Part shown: positions 17,897 through 26,899 of the stretch, piece by piece
Numbering within the stretch: position 1 is the first letter of the stretch
Layout: the number at the start of each line of letters is the position of its first letter
Source: Rhodocyclaceae bacterium
GTDB taxonomy: Bacteria > Pseudomonadota > Gammaproteobacteria > Burkholderiales > CAIKXV01
Reading direction: 5' to 3'
Assembly: GCA_020248265.1 (NCBI GenBank)
Contig: JADCHX010000019.1
Location: forward strand, 1 to 64,000
DNA: 64,000 bases
Position numbers and translations under genes: made by a program
The notes under the pieces: model-generated
Seen by the model: the letters and a program-made list of their open reading frames with translations, nothing else
Database searches by the model: none
Told to the model about the DNA's origin: nothing

Positions 17897-18679
17897 TCAG
17901 AGCTGCGTCAGCTTCTGCAGCATCTGGTCGGAGGACTGGATCGAGCGCGAGTTGATCTCGAAAGCACGCTGTGCGGTGATCAGGTTCACGAGTTCCTCGG
18001 TGACGTTCACGTTCGAGGTCTCGACGAAGCCCTGGTTCAGGGCGCCAAGTCCGTTGGTGCCGGGCACGTTGGTCTGCGCGGTACCCGACGCGGCGGTCTC
18101 GAGGAACAGGTTCTCGCCGCGCGCCTGCAGGCCGGCGGGATTGATGAAGTTGGCCAGCTGGATCTGGCCGACCTGGGTGGGAGCGGCCGCGCCCGCGGCC
18201 AGCACGCTCACCGTGCCGTCGCTGCCGACCGTGATGCTCAGCGCGTTGGGCGGGATGGTGATGGTTGGCTGCAGCGGGTACCCGTTCGACGTGACCACCT
18301 GTCCCTGGTTGTCGAGCTGGAACGAGCCGTCGCGCGTGTAGGACACCGAACCGTCGGGCAGGGTGACCTGGAAGAAACCGTTGCCGTTCACCGCGAGGTC
18401 CAGCGGGTTGCCCGTGTTCTGCAGGTTGCCCGTGGTGAAGATCCGCGCGGTCGCGACCGGACGCACGCCGGTACCCATCTGCAGGCCGGAGGGTACCTGC
18501 GTCTGCTGGGTCGACTGCGCCCCGGGCTGGCGCAGCGTCTGGTACAGCAGGTCTTCGAACACCGGACGCTGGCGCTTGAAGCCGTTGGTGCTGACGTTGG
18601 CAAGGTTGTTCGAAATGACGTCGACGTTGGTCTGCTGCGCTTCGAGACCGGTCTTGGCAACCCACAGGGAGCGGATCAT
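17897..18679 (-). CDS. flgG: Flagellar distal rod protein FlgG
   Basis: 260 residues, the standard length. It starts [16 protein letters not shown] followed by [18 protein letters not shown], and ends with [26 protein letters not shown], the paired terminal helices of the rod family. GRTPVP-type distal rod features are in the centre. It builds the rod segment spanning the P and L rings. 17 bases after flgF. Confidence 0.96.
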   Translation of the reverse strand: MIRSLWVAKTGLEAQQTNVDVISNNLANVSTNGFKRQRPVFEDLLYQTLRQPGAQSTQQTQVPSGLQMGTGVRPVATARIFTTGNLQNTGNPLDLAVNGNGFFQVTLPDGSVSYTRDGSFQLDNQGQVVTSNGYPLQPTITIPPNALSITVGSDGTVSVLAAGAAAPTQVGQIQLANFINPAGLQARGENLFLETAASGTAQTNVPGTNGLGALNQGFVETSNVNVTEELVNLITAQRAFEINSRSIQSSDQMLQKLTQL

Positions 18680-18696
18680 TCTTGGCTTTCCGAGGA

Positions 18697-19440
18697 TCAG
18701 GCGTTGAGGTTGAGCAGCTGCGCCGCCGAGCGTGCGTTCTGGTCGGCGGTCTGCACCATGCGGATCTGCAGCTCGAACTGGCGCGCCTGCGAGATGATGT
18801 CGGTGATCGCAGATACCGCGTTCACGTTGCTGCGCTCGAGCGCGCCGGAGGCGAGCGCGACGTTCTCGGCCACCGGCGCCGGCTGCCCGTTCGAGAGCCG
18901 GAACAGGCCGTCGTCTCCGCGCACCAGGTCGCGCTCGTTCGGATCCACCAGCTTGATGCGGCCGACGGCGTTGGTGATGTTCGGGATGCCGGCCGTCGGG
19001 ATGGTCGATACGGTGCCGTCGCGGCCGATGCTGATCTGCGTATCCGGCGGAATCGCGATCGGTCCGCCGTCGCCCAGCACGTCGAGGCCGGTCTTGGTCT
19101 GCAGCTGGCCGTTGGCGTTGATCTCCAGCGCACCGGCGCGGGTGTAGGCCTCACGGCCATCCGGCGTCTGCACCGCAATCCAGCCACGCCCCTCGACCGC
19201 GACGTCCAGGGTGCGGCCGGTACGGTCGATCGGCCCGGGTGCGAAATTCGTGCCGACGGTCGAATCGACGACGAACGTACGGGTCGCCTGGCCCGGTCCG
19301 ATGACGGCGGCCGCGCGCGCGCTGTTGTACTGCGAGCGGAAGCCATCGGTGGAGACGTTCGCGAGGTTGTGCGAGGTCGAAGCCTGCCTGGACAGCGCAT
19401 GCTTCGCGCCGTTCATCGCAATGTAGATCAGGCGGTCCAT
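18697..19440 (-). CDS. flgF: Flagellar proximal rod protein FlgF
   Basis: 247 residues. N-terminus [19 protein letters not shown] and [15 protein letters not shown]-terminus [27 protein letters not shown]. This pattern, with the ALSRQA insertion after the start, separates FlgF from FlgG. It is the proximal rod component between FlgB/C and FlgG. 37 bases after flgE. Confidence 0.95.
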   Translation of the reverse strand: MDRLIYIAMNGAKHALSRQASTSHNLANVSTDGFRSQYNSARAAAVIGPGQATRTFVVDSTVGTNFAPGPIDRTGRTLDVAVEGRGWIAVQTPDGREAYTRAGALEINANGQLQTKTGLDVLGDGGPIAIPPDTQISIGRDGTVSTIPTAGIPNITNAVGRIKLVDPNERDLVRGDDGLFRLSNGQPAPVAENVALASGALERSNVNAVSAITDIISQARQFELQIRMVQTADQNARSAAQLLNLNA

Positions 19441-19477
19441 TCAGTTCTCGCGTCCGGGAGCGGCAGCAGTGGCGGGA

Positions 19478-20701
19478 TCAACGCAGGTTGACGAGGGTCT
19501 GCATCACCGCGTCGTTCGTCTTGATGGTCTGCGCGTTGGCCTGGTAGTTGCGCTGCGCGGTGATCAGGTCGACGAGTGCCTGGGTCAGATCGACGTTGCC
19601 TTCCTCGAGGGCGGCTGCCTTCAACGACCCCAGCGTGCCACTCCCGGGGGTGCCGGTGACCGGCAGTCCGGAGCGCGGCGTCTCGGCATACTGGCCTGCA
19701 CCCAGGGGGTTGAGGCCCTGCGCATTGACGAAGGTCGACAGGACGACCTGGCCGAGGTTGCGCGTCTGCCCGTTCGTGTAGCGTCCGCGGATGATGCCGT
19801 CGTCGGCGATGTTGAAGCCGGCCAGCTTGCCGGAGGTGAAGCCGTTCTGGCTCAGCGCCGTGACACCGAAATCGGACCCGTACTGGGTGGCGCCATTGAA
19901 ATTGAAGGACACGGTCAGCGGCGAAGCCGCGCCCCCGGTGACCGGGAACGTCACGCCGGTGATCGGCATGGTCGTGGTCAGCAGGCCGGTGTTCGAGAAG
20001 TTGAGGGCTGCGGGCAGCCCGGTCACGTTCGGGGTGGCGGAATTGTCCACCGTCCCGTACAGGTCCCACTGGCCGGCGGTCGCGCTGCGCACGAAGAACA
20101 ACTCGAGCACGTGCGGGTTGCCCAGCGAGTCATAGACGGTACTTGCCGTCGTGTTCGTGTATGTAGAGGGATCGTTCGCGTTGAACGGCACGGTGATCAC
20201 CGGCTTGCGCGAATCGAGGTTGAACACCGCGTCGAACTGGGAGGTCGGCGTCGGTGCCAGGTCCGATGTCGAGACGCGCAGCGGCGCCGGCTGGCTCGGC
20301 AGGATCACGCCGGAGACGTCGGCGGTGTACCCGGTCAGGTTGTAGTTTGCACCGTTGACTATGTAGCCGGCATTGTCGACCTGGAACTGGCCGTTCCGGC
20401 TGTAGGACACGGCTCCGTTCTGTTCCATCCGGAAGAAGCCGTTTCCCGAGATCGCCACGTCGAGCGGGTTGTTGGTGACGGTGATGGTGCCCTGGGTGAA
20501 GTCCTGGGCGACGCTGGTGACCTTGGTACCGATTCCGACCGGGCCGGAACCGCCACCGCTCAGGGACGAGGCCATCACGTCGGCAAACTGCGCACGCGAT
20601 CCCTTGAAGCCAATGACGTTCGCGTTGGCCACGTTGTTTCCGACGACATCGAGGTCGCGTGCGGCGCTGTTCAATCCACTCAAGCCGGTCTGGAAGCTCA
20701 T
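19478..20701 (-). CDS. flgE: Flagellar hook protein FlgE
   Basis: 407 residues, close to the 403 of Salmonella FlgE. N-terminus MSFQTGLSGLNSAARDLDVVGNNVANANVIGFK; C-terminus EGNVDLTQALVDLITAQRNYQANAQTIK. The Gly/Thr-rich centre forms the outer hook domains. It polymerises under the FlgD cap to form the universal joint. The gap to flgD is 76 bases, the largest within the operon. Confidence 0.96.
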   Translation of the reverse strand: MSFQTGLSGLNSAARDLDVVGNNVANANVIGFKGSRAQFADVMASSLSGGGSGPVGIGTKVTSVAQDFTQGTITVTNNPLDVAISGNGFFRMEQNGAVSYSRNGQFQVDNAGYIVNGANYNLTGYTADVSGVILPSQPAPLRVSTSDLAPTPTSQFDAVFNLDSRKPVITVPFNANDPSTYTNTTASTVYDSLGNPHVLELFFVRSATAGQWDLYGTVDNSATPNVTGLPAALNFSNTGLLTTTMPITGVTFPVTGGAASPLTVSFNFNGATQYGSDFGVTALSQNGFTSGKLAGFNIADDGIIRGRYTNGQTRNLGQVVLSTFVNAQGLNPLGAGQYAETPRSGLPVTGTPGSGTLGSLKAAALEEGNVDLTQALVDLITAQRNYQANAQTIKTNDAVMQTLVNLR

Positions 20702-20777
20702 CGGTTCTCTCCTGTGGTGCTGTCTGTGTGTGTGCGGTTTCGAAATCGGTGTGTTGCCGCGCCGCTGCCTGCCGGGC

Positions 20778-21446
20778 TCAGTCGATGCGCCTGACCTGCG
20801 ACACGTCGGCGGCGCCCATGCTGCGCAGGTTGAGCAGCGAGGAGCCGCCCTGCATGCTCACGCTGTCGACGTAACCGGCGACCAGGCCGGTGGCCGTCAC
20901 TGCCTTGGATGCGGCGGTCGCATTCAGGCGCAGCGAGTAATCCCCGGCCGCCACCGTCTCGCCGGCATTGTTGCGGCCGTTCCATTCGAAGGTCGACGTA
21001 CCCTGGGGCAGCGCACCGAAGGCCATGCTGCGCACGGTCCTGCCGGCGGCATCGACGATGCTCACGTCGACCTTGTCGGCGGCGGCGGCCAGTTCGACGC
21101 CGACCGTGACCGGGCTCGAGCCGCCGAATCGCACCAGATCGCTCGCCACCACCACCGTGCGGCCGATCAGGGAAGCGTTCTGCGTGGCAGACATCGCGCT
21201 GGACATCGCCGACAGCGAGCTGTTCAGCTTGTCGATGCCACCGACGGTGCTGATCTGCGCAAGCTGGGTAGTGACCTGTGCGTTGTCCATGGGGTTCATC
21301 GGATCCTGGTTACGCATCTGCGTGACGAGCAGCTTCAGGAAGCGGTCCTGGCTTTCGTCGGCGGTCGAACTGGTAAGGGTGCCGCCGACGGAGGACCGCG
21401 GCAGCACGCTGGCGGCGCTGTTGACGGCAGGCAGTACGGTGGACAT
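20778..21446 (-). CDS. flgD: Flagellar hook-capping protein FlgD
   Basis: 222 residues. The N-terminal part has the conserved DRFLKLLVTQMRNQDPMNPMDN motif split by FLKLLV, then QLAQISTVGGIDKLN. The C-terminal tudor/FN3-like part has the FEWNGRNNAGETVAAGDYSLR pattern, shared with FlgD structures. It caps the hook during FlgE assembly and is later replaced by FlgK. 29 bases after flgC. Confidence 0.95.
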   Translation of the reverse strand: MSTVLPAVNSAASVLPRSSVGGTLTSSTADESQDRFLKLLVTQMRNQDPMNPMDNAQVTTQLAQISTVGGIDKLNSSLSAMSSAMSATQNASLIGRTVVVASDLVRFGGSSPVTVGVELAAAADKVDVSIVDAAGRTVRSMAFGALPQGTSTFEWNGRNNAGETVAAGDYSLRLNATAASKAVTATGLVAGYVDSVSMQGGSSLLNLRSMGAADVSQVRRID

Positions 21447-21475
21447 GGCGCGACTCCTCGGGTCTGTACGGGCGA

Positions 21476-21886
21476 TCAGGTCTGCAGCAGCGACAGCGTG
21501 CGCAGGGTCATCGTCTTGGCCGCGTTCATCACGTCGGCATTGGTCTGGTAGGCGCGGGAGGCCGAGATCATGTTCACCATCTCCTCGACCGCATCGACGT
21601 TGGGCATCGTCACGTAGCCGCGCGCATCGGCCAGCGGATGGTTGGGATCGAACTGCAGCCGCGGCGGCGACGGGTCATCGATCACCCCGGCCACGCGCAC
21701 GCCGACGGCCGACTTGTCGCGGCCGACCGGCTGCGCGCTGAACACCACCTGCTTCGCCTTGTATGCGCCGCCGGTGGAGCTCGCGGCGCTGTCCACGTTG
21801 GCCAGGTTGCTGGCGACCACGTTGAGCCGCTTGGACTGCGCGGTCATCGCGGAACTGGCGATCTCGAATACGGCATTCATCGACAT
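21476..21886 (-). CDS. flgC: Flagellar basal-body rod protein FlgC
   Basis: 136 residues (E. coli 134). N-terminus MSMNAVFEIASSAMTAQSKRLN and VVASNLANVDSA; C-terminus YVTMPNVDAVEEMVNMISASRAYQTN is diagnostic for FlgC. The ATG at 21886 was chosen over an upstream extension that lacks homology. A second ATG two codons in is possible. Proximal rod protein, second gene of the operon. Confidence 0.95.
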   Translation of the reverse strand: MSMNAVFEIASSAMTAQSKRLNVVASNLANVDSAASSTGGAYKAKQVVFSAQPVGRDKSAVGVRVAGVIDDPSPPRLQFDPNHPLADARGYVTMPNVDAVEEMVNMISASRAYQTNADVMNAAKTMTLRTLSLLQT

Positions 21887-21938
21887 GGTGTGCTGGCGTC
21901 CCTGGTGGGTTGCGCGGATGCGGATCGGCTGGCTGCTG

Positions 21939-22343
21939 CTACTGGCCGGAGATCGCGCGCTGCAGGCCGCTGACGCGCGACTGCATGAACGCGACATCGG
22001 CCTGGTACTTGACCGAGTTCTCGGTGAATCGGGCCATCTCGAGGTTCATGTCGACGGTATTGCCGTCGATCGAGCCCTGGACCACTTCCCGGTACTTCGC
22101 GCCACCCGCGCCGGCCACGCCGGAGGAAGGAGCGAGGTGGGCGCCGTGGGTCTGCGCCATCGAGAAACCGCCCTGTCCGGCCTGTATGCGGCGCAGCTGG
22201 TCGCGGAAGTCGATGTCGCGTGCCTTGTAGTTCGGCGTGTCAGCGTTCGCGATGTTGGTGGCGAGCACCTGCTGGCGCGCCGCGCGCAGGTTCATCACCT
22301 GCAGGCGGTAATCGAAGTGCTGGTCGAGGCGGCTGGTCATCAT
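21939..22343 (-). CDS. flgB: Flagellar basal-body rod protein FlgB
   Basis: 134 residues from a double ATG (22343 or 22340). RLDQHFDYRLQVMNLRAARQ, then VLATNIANADTPNYKARDIDF, is the FlgB signature, and the C-terminus VDMNLEMARFTENSVKYQ completes it. It is the first rod protein next to the MS ring. It is the first gene of the flgBCDEFGHIJKL operon; a sigma-54-like promoter lies about 40 bases upstream. Confidence 0.95.
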   Translation of the reverse strand: MMTSRLDQHFDYRLQVMNLRAARQQVLATNIANADTPNYKARDIDFRDQLRRIQAGQGGFSMAQTHGAHLAPSSGVAGAGGAKYREVVQGSIDGNTVDMNLEMARFTENSVKYQADVAFMQSRVSGLQRAISGQ

Positions 22344-22381
22344 GGCAATGCGGCAAGCCCGGGGTGGCGACGCCTGCTGTA

Positions 22382-22399
22382 TTGCGATTACCGTGCCAG
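22382..22399 (-). promoter_or_regulatory. Sigma-54 (RpoN) -24/-12 promoter for the flgB operon
   Basis: The minus strand reads CTGGCACGGTAATCGCAA. It matches the -24 core TGGCACG exactly and has TCGCA where TTGCA is expected at -12. The GG-N10-GC spacing is exact. The predicted start near 22370 leaves a leader of about 27 bases before flgB. Sigma-54 control implies a FleQ/FlrC-type enhancer-binding protein outside the window, rather than FlhDC. Confidence 0.75.
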
Positions 22400-22535
22400 C
22401 ACACGGCTTCTCCAGAAAACGTAGCAGCTTCAACAACTTGCACCGATCCGCCAGTTTCGGCGGCTGTCACCGGACCGATTGCCGCCGTGGCATCCATTGC
22501 CGCAGGCGGCAATCGATGCCGCGGCGGCGACGGCG

Positions 22536-24152
22536 CTAGTCCTCGGCGACCACGCGGTTCTTGCCGGCCTCCTTGGCACGGTACATCGCCTGGTCGGCTC
22601 GCCTGACCACATCGGCTTCCGATTCCCCGCGACGCAGCTGCACCACGCCTGCGCTGAACGTGATCAGCAGCCTTTCGTTGTTGGCCAGGAAGAACTGCCT
22701 GGTCAGTTCGCGCTGCAACCGCTCGATCGCGACCCTGCCCGCATCGAGCGTTGTCTCCGGCAGCAGCACGACGAACTCCTCGCCGCCATAGCGTCCGATG
22801 GTGTCGCTCGGACGCAGCAGCGCCTTGGCGACCGTCACCAGGTGCACCAGGGCTTCGTCGCCAGCGCTGTGTCCGTGCGTATCGTTCAGCTTCTTGAAGT
22901 TGTCCAGGTCGATCACCGACACGCAGAGTGCGCTGCCGTAGCGCTCGGCCCGCGAGGCCTCCCGGGTCAGGGCTTCGTTCAGCCCGTGCCGGTTCAGGCT
23001 GCCGGTCAGCGCATCCTCGCGCACCTTCTCGCTGATCTCCTCCAGTTCGGTCTCGAGCTGTCGGATCTTCGATTCGGCCGCTTCCGCCTGGCGACGTGCG
23101 GCCGTGACCTCATCGTGCGAGCGAAGGGTATCTCGCTGCATGTCGCGCATGTCGCCCATCAACCCGTCGAGTACATCCTTCAGGCTGCCGATGTCCTCGA
23201 TACGCTCGATGCGCTCGGCATGGACGCCGATCTTCTCGTGGTACACGGCGGTGCTGTCGGACATCTCGCCGAGCCGCTCGATGAAGATGCTGAACATGTC
23301 CTTCAGCGTGCTCTTGGCATCGGCAATGCTGTGCTTGAGCGCGCCCTGGCGCAGGATGATCTCGCGGAAGCGGGCCTGCGCATCGGTCAGCAGTTCCGGG
23401 GTCGGAGGCCGCGCCATCAACTGGCGCATTACCTCCACCTGCCCGCCGATCCACTGGTCGTCATCGACCAGTTCACCGATGTTGTCGATGAGCAGCCGGA
23501 CCAGGCCCATCAGTTCCGGAACCATCCTGGCGTCGAGGCCGCGTGCGCCGGCCGTGCCCTTCCAGAATGCATCGAGGCGCGTCGCAAGCTGGGCGCACGC
23601 CTCGGTGGAATCGGCCGACGCGGCGAGATCGGCAAGAGCGACCAGTTCCGCATTGAGCGAAGGATCGATGACGAAACGGGGTGCGACGTCATTGCGCAAC
23701 ACCTCGGCGAGGAGGCGGCGCAGGGTCTCGACCGAGGACAGCGGTGTGCCAACCGCGTCCAGTCGAGCCAGCGCACCGGCCGCCAGCGGCATGGCCGGCG
23801 CGGCGGCGGGATCGCCGGCCGAGGCCTCTCGCAGCGCGAGGATTTCCGCCCCGAAAGCCTTCCAGTTCCGGCTGACCAGCGCGCGCTGCAGGCGGGCCAC
23901 AGGCTCCTTCAATGCCGGATCCGTGCGCGGCAGATCGCGCAACGCGCCAAGCATCGGCTCTAGTGTGCCGTCCGCGTGCTGATTGTCGGTGCCCGAAATT
24001 TCCTCGTAGACACGCTGGTAGTTGTCAGGTGTCGGCGCGAGTTTGCGCACCGCCAGCATGCGCAGCGTTTCGCGGGCGAAATCGGCGGGACTCTTGCCGG
24101 TGGGTGCCGCCGGGCCGACAGGCCCGGCGACCGCCGGGTTGACACTCTGCAT
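22536..24152 (-). CDS. Diguanylate cyclase (GGDEF domain)
   Basis: 538 residues, cytoplasmic, with no signal peptide or membrane segment. Residues 1-330 are a helical region of a type often fused to GGDEF in betaproteobacteria (LAPTPDNYQRVYEEISG near 37-55). A coiled coil (QAEAAESKIRQLETELEEISEKV) leads into the GGDEF domain at about 375-535. The active-site loop is GGEEF, so catalysis of c-di-GMP synthesis is expected. An RxxD inhibitory site (RPSD) stands five residues before it. There is no EAL domain. It lies between the flgB promoter and flgA, transcribed toward flgB. Control of the motile/sessile switch is the natural inference but is not shown by sequence. Confidence 0.92.
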   Translation of the reverse strand: MQSVNPAVAGPVGPAAPTGKSPADFARETLRMLAVRKLAPTPDNYQRVYEEISGTDNQHADGTLEPMLGALRDLPRTDPALKEPVARLQRALVSRNWKAFGAEILALREASAGDPAAAPAMPLAAGALARLDAVGTPLSSVETLRRLLAEVLRNDVAPRFVIDPSLNAELVALADLAASADSTEACAQLATRLDAFWKGTAGARGLDARMVPELMGLVRLLIDNIGELVDDDQWIGGQVEVMRQLMARPPTPELLTDAQARFREIILRQGALKHSIADAKSTLKDMFSIFIERLGEMSDSTAVYHEKIGVHAERIERIEDIGSLKDVLDGLMGDMRDMQRDTLRSHDEVTAARRQAEAAESKIRQLETELEEISEKVREDALTGSLNRHGLNEALTREASRAERYGSALCVSVIDLDNFKKLNDTHGHSAGDEALVHLVTVAKALLRPSDTIGRYGGEEFVVLLPETTLDAGRVAIERLQRELTRQFFLANNERLLITFSAGVVQLRRGESEADVVRRADQAMYRAKEAGKNRVVAED

Positions 24153-24244
24153 GCCTGATCCGTTCCAAGGCTGACAAGGGCGCGGTTAGTGCTGTAACGT
24201 CAACCCGGCACCAGATCTTTAGCTGTACCTGAAGGAAAAGCGCG

Positions 24245-25063
24245 ATGTCCGTGAATACGCTCCCGAAGCCCCTGTCCGACCGTCCGCCTGCGGACCCCGA
24301 CGAAGGCGCCGGCATGCCAGCTGCAACGCCCCGAATCCGGCAGATCGGCCGCGCACTCGCGCTGGCCTGTCTGCTGCTGCCTGCGTGGACCCTCGTTCCA
24401 CCGGCCATGGCGCAATCGGCGGCCGGCCAGGCAACCGTTTTTCCTGCACTGCATGAGCGGATCGTGCAGCAGGTACAGCGGCATCTGCAGGAGCAGACAT
24501 CCTCGCTGCCGGGCGAGGTCCGCATCACGGTGAACGCGCCGGACGAACGCACCCGCCTGGCCGGCTGCGACGAGTTGCAGGTGTCGCTCGCGCCGGGAGC
24601 CCGAGCCTGGGGACAGGTCCCGGTCGGGGTACGCTGCGTACGCCCGCAGGGATGGCAGATATACGTCCAGGCGACGGTACGAGTGTCGGCACCAGTGGTA
24701 GTTGCGGCACGTCCGTTGCTTGCGGGCAGCGTGGTCGACACGGCCGACCTGACTACGCGGATCGAAGAGCTGACCGCGCTGCCGGCGTCGGTCATCCAGG
24801 ATCCGAACCAGGCGGTCGGGCGCGTCGCGGCGTCCACCGTTTCAGCCGGCAGCGTGTTGCGCGCCGAGAACCTCAAGCAGGTCCTGGCGGTAGTCAATGG
24901 ACAGACCGTGCGCCTGGTTTACGAATCGGCGACACTCAGCGTATCGTATGACGGTCGTGCGCTGGGCAATGCTGCGGTCGGCCAGGGCGTAGACGTGCGC
25001 GTCGGGTCGGGCAAGGTCGTACGCGGCATCGTCCGGTCGAATGGCGTAGTTGTCGTACAGTGA
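24245..25063 (+). CDS. flgA: Flagellar P-ring assembly chaperone FlgA
   Basis: 272 residues. A signal peptide sits unusually far in (about 36-57, ALALACLLLPAW ... AMAQ), after a hydrophilic Pro/Asp-rich leader. A later ATG at 24314 (MPAATPRIR) could be the true start. The SAF domain (VVVAARPLLAGSVVDTADL) and the C-terminal AVGQGVDVRVGSGKVVRGIV are characteristic. It chaperones FlgI in the periplasm. AAGGA precedes the first ATG. It is divergent from the diguanylate cyclase and followed by flgM and flgN. Confidence 0.93.
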   Translation: MSVNTLPKPLSDRPPADPDEGAGMPAATPRIRQIGRALALACLLLPAWTLVPPAMAQSAAGQATVFPALHERIVQQVQRHLQEQTSSLPGEVRITVNAPDERTRLAGCDELQVSLAPGARAWGQVPVGVRCVRPQGWQIYVQATVRVSAPVVVAARPLLAGSVVDTADLTTRIEELTALPASVIQDPNQAVGRVAASTVSAGSVLRAENLKQVLAVVNGQTVRLVYESATLSVSYDGRALGNAAVGQGVDVRVGSGKVVRGIVRSNGVVVVQ

Positions 25064-25167
25064 CGTGCCGGGGCACGCAGCGTGCGCACCCGATCGGCAG
25101 TTCGCGCCGATCCGGCCTGGCTGCCGCAATCCTGCACGACACGAGACACTTTGTTGGCGGACATTCC

Positions 25168-25194
25168 TAAAGGTCCTGTTTCAGGAGCCGTAAA
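25168..25194 (+). promoter_or_regulatory. Sigma-28 (FliA)-type promoter for flgM-flgN
   Basis: TAAA at 25168-25171, 15 bases, then GCCGTAAA at 25187-25194, against the consensus TAAA-N15-GCCGATAA. The expected transcription start falls within a few bases of the flgM ATG at 25202, so a transcript from it would be almost leaderless. Confidence 0.55.
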
Positions 25195-25201
25195 CGGAAC
25201 C

Positions 25202-25519
25202 ATGAAGATGAAAATCGACAGCGGCATCCCCTCCTCCACCCCGGTCACCCGCGTCGCCGAGACACCGGGCCGTCAGAATACCGTCGCTCGCGCCACGACC
25301 TCGGGCTCGTCCGGGGACAGCGTCGAAATCACCAGTCTTTCGGCGAGGCTGAACCAGCTCGAGGGCGTGCTGGCAGGCGTGCCGGTGGTCGACAGCGCAC
25401 GGGTGCAGGCGATCAAGGACGCGATCAGCGAAGGCCGTTTCCAGGTCGACTCTGAAGTGGTAGCCGACCGTCTGCTCTCCAGCGTGAAGGAACTGCTGAT
25501 CCAGCGCGGCCCTGCCTGA
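25202..25519 (+). CDS. flgM: Anti-sigma-28 factor FlgM
   Basis: 105 residues. It is disordered and Ser/Thr-rich at first, then VEITSLSARLNQLE and ARVQAIKDAISEGRFQVDSEVVADRLLSSVKELL, the FliA-binding helices of FlgM. It holds FliA inactive until it is exported through the finished hook. MKMKIDS offers two starts; the second ATG (25208) gives the more usual MKIDS beginning. A sigma-28-like promoter ends eight bases before the ATG, which would give the known FliA-FlgM feedback loop. Confidence 0.93.
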   Translation: MKMKIDSGIPSSTPVTRVAETPGRQNTVARATTSGSSGDSVEITSLSARLNQLEGVLAGVPVVDSARVQAIKDAISEGRFQVDSEVVADRLLSSVKELLIQRGPA

Positions 25520-25523
25520 AGGC

Positions 25524-26033
25524 GTGAGTCCTCCCGCCGCGCCGCGGATCGCCCCGACGGATCCCCGCTCTCGCTTTACGGCCGACCTGCAGGCCGAAGC
25601 GGCGGCCTTTGCCGATTTCTTCGAACTCCTGCGCACCGAGCAGGCTGCGCTCGAGTCACGCGATATCGAGGCGCTGCTGCAGATCGCCCCGGCCAAGTCG
25701 GAACACATCCGCACGCTGAACGACCTCGCGCGCCGCCGCGCGGTCTACCTGACCGGGCAGTCGTTCACCCCCGACCGATCCGGCATGGCGCAATGGCTGA
25801 TCGTGCATGGCGGCGCCGACCAGGGGTCGTTGTCCGCCATCTGGCGCAACCTGATCGATACCGCCGCAAAGGCGCAGGCGCTCAATCGCGAGAACGGGGT
25901 GCTGATCGAAACCCGGCTGCAGCACAATCAGCGCCTGATGTCGGCGCTCGCGGCGGGTGTGCAGCCGTCGCTCTACGGCCCCGACGGGCAGACCCGCATC
26001 GGCAGTACCGGACGAAACCTCGGCAAGGTCTGA
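25524..26033 (+). CDS. flgN: Flagellar export chaperone FlgN
   Basis: 169 residues beginning at GTG 25524, four bases after the flgM stop. Largely helical: LQAEAAAFADFFELLRTEQAALESRDIEALL, then AKSEHIRTLNDLARRRAVYL, the FlgN coiled-coil pattern. The C-terminus NQRLMSALAAG ... LYGPDGQTR is typical. It escorts FlgK and FlgL to the export gate, which fits their presence in the neighbouring operon. Convergent with motD. Confidence 0.85.
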   Translation: MSPPAAPRIAPTDPRSRFTADLQAEAAAFADFFELLRTEQAALESRDIEALLQIAPAKSEHIRTLNDLARRRAVYLTGQSFTPDRSGMAQWLIVHGGADQGSLSAIWRNLIDTAAKAQALNRENGVLIETRLQHNQRLMSALAAGVQPSLYGPDGQTRIGSTGRNLGKV

Positions 26034-26072
26034 GCCCGATCGCCAGCGGCCTCGGGCACATGCCACGCAGAC

Positions 26073-26891
26073 CTAATTGCGTGGATCGCCACCGGACGCC
26101 GGCATGCCTGCCGGTCGAGGCTGCTGCGACTGACCGGGTTCGGGTTCCGCCTGGATGATCACCGCGACCCGACGATTGCGTGCCCGCGCCTCGGGCGTAT
26201 CGCCAGGTTCGATCGGCTGGTTGTCGGCATGGCCGATGGCGGTAAGCCTCGGCGCGGCGATGCCGGTCTCGACGAACAGCCTGACCACCACCGCCGCACG
26301 CGAGGCGGACAACTCCCAGTTCGACGCGAACGCCGGGGTGGAGATCGGCACGTTGTCGGTGTGCCCCTCGACTGCGATCGCACCGCCCGTGCGCGCGAGT
26401 ACGCGCGCCACTTCGGACAGCGTCTTCGTAGCAGCAGGTTCGAGCGAGGACTGGCCGGAACGGAACAGCACGCTGGCATTGATCTCGATCACCAGCCCGC
26501 GACGGGTCTCGCTGACCCGGACCAGGCCCTCCTTGACGAGCGGATCGAGCATCGTCGACAACTCGGCGCCGAGTTCGCGCATGCGCGCCATCATCGCCCG
26601 CATCGCAGCCTCGTCCCTGGGCGACCCCGGCGCCGGACCGATGATGCCGCCCTGCTCCTGCCCGACGATCGAGCGCGGCGAGTTGCTCGGGCTCTCGGCA
26701 TCCGGCAGGCGCGATGGATTCTGGAAGGCCTGCACCAGCGAGTCGCTGAGCACCCGGTACTTGCTCTCGTTCACCTGCGAGATTGCGTACATGACCACGA
26801 AGAACGCGAACAACAGCGTGATGAAGTCGGCGTACGACATCAGCCAGCGTTCGTGCGATTCCGGCTCCTCCGGCAGGCGCTTGCGCGGCAT
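26073..26891 (-). CDS. motD: Flagellar stator protein MotD (MotB family)
   Basis: 272 residues. A single transmembrane helix near the N-terminus, MSYADFITLLFAFFVVMYA, contains the proton-binding Asp (near residue 22) and is preceded by PESHERWL. The C-terminal OmpA-like domain has GHTDNVPI and ARNRRVAVII for peptidoglycan binding. The short plug region and pairing with a 246-residue MotA homologue directly downstream of fliA fit the MotC/MotD stator type known from Pseudomonas. A plain MotA/MotB naming would also be acceptable. Eight bases after motC. Confidence 0.9.
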   Translation of the reverse strand: MPRKRLPEEPESHERWLMSYADFITLLFAFFVVMYAISQVNESKYRVLSDSLVQAFQNPSRLPDAESPSNSPRSIVGQEQGGIIGPAPGSPRDEAAMRAMMARMRELGAELSTMLDPLVKEGLVRVSETRRGLVIEINASVLFRSGQSSLEPAATKTLSEVARVLARTGGAIAVEGHTDNVPISTPAFASNWELSASRAAVVVRLFVETGIAAPRLTAIGHADNQPIEPGDTPEARARNRRVAVIIQAEPEPGQSQQPRPAGMPASGGDPRN

Positions 26892-26899
26892 CGTGGCGG

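Noticed and set aside
24180-24235. Sigma-28 promoter for the diguanylate cyclase
   Set aside because: A TAAA occurs, but the element 15 bases on (TGACGTTA) does not resemble GCCGATAA.
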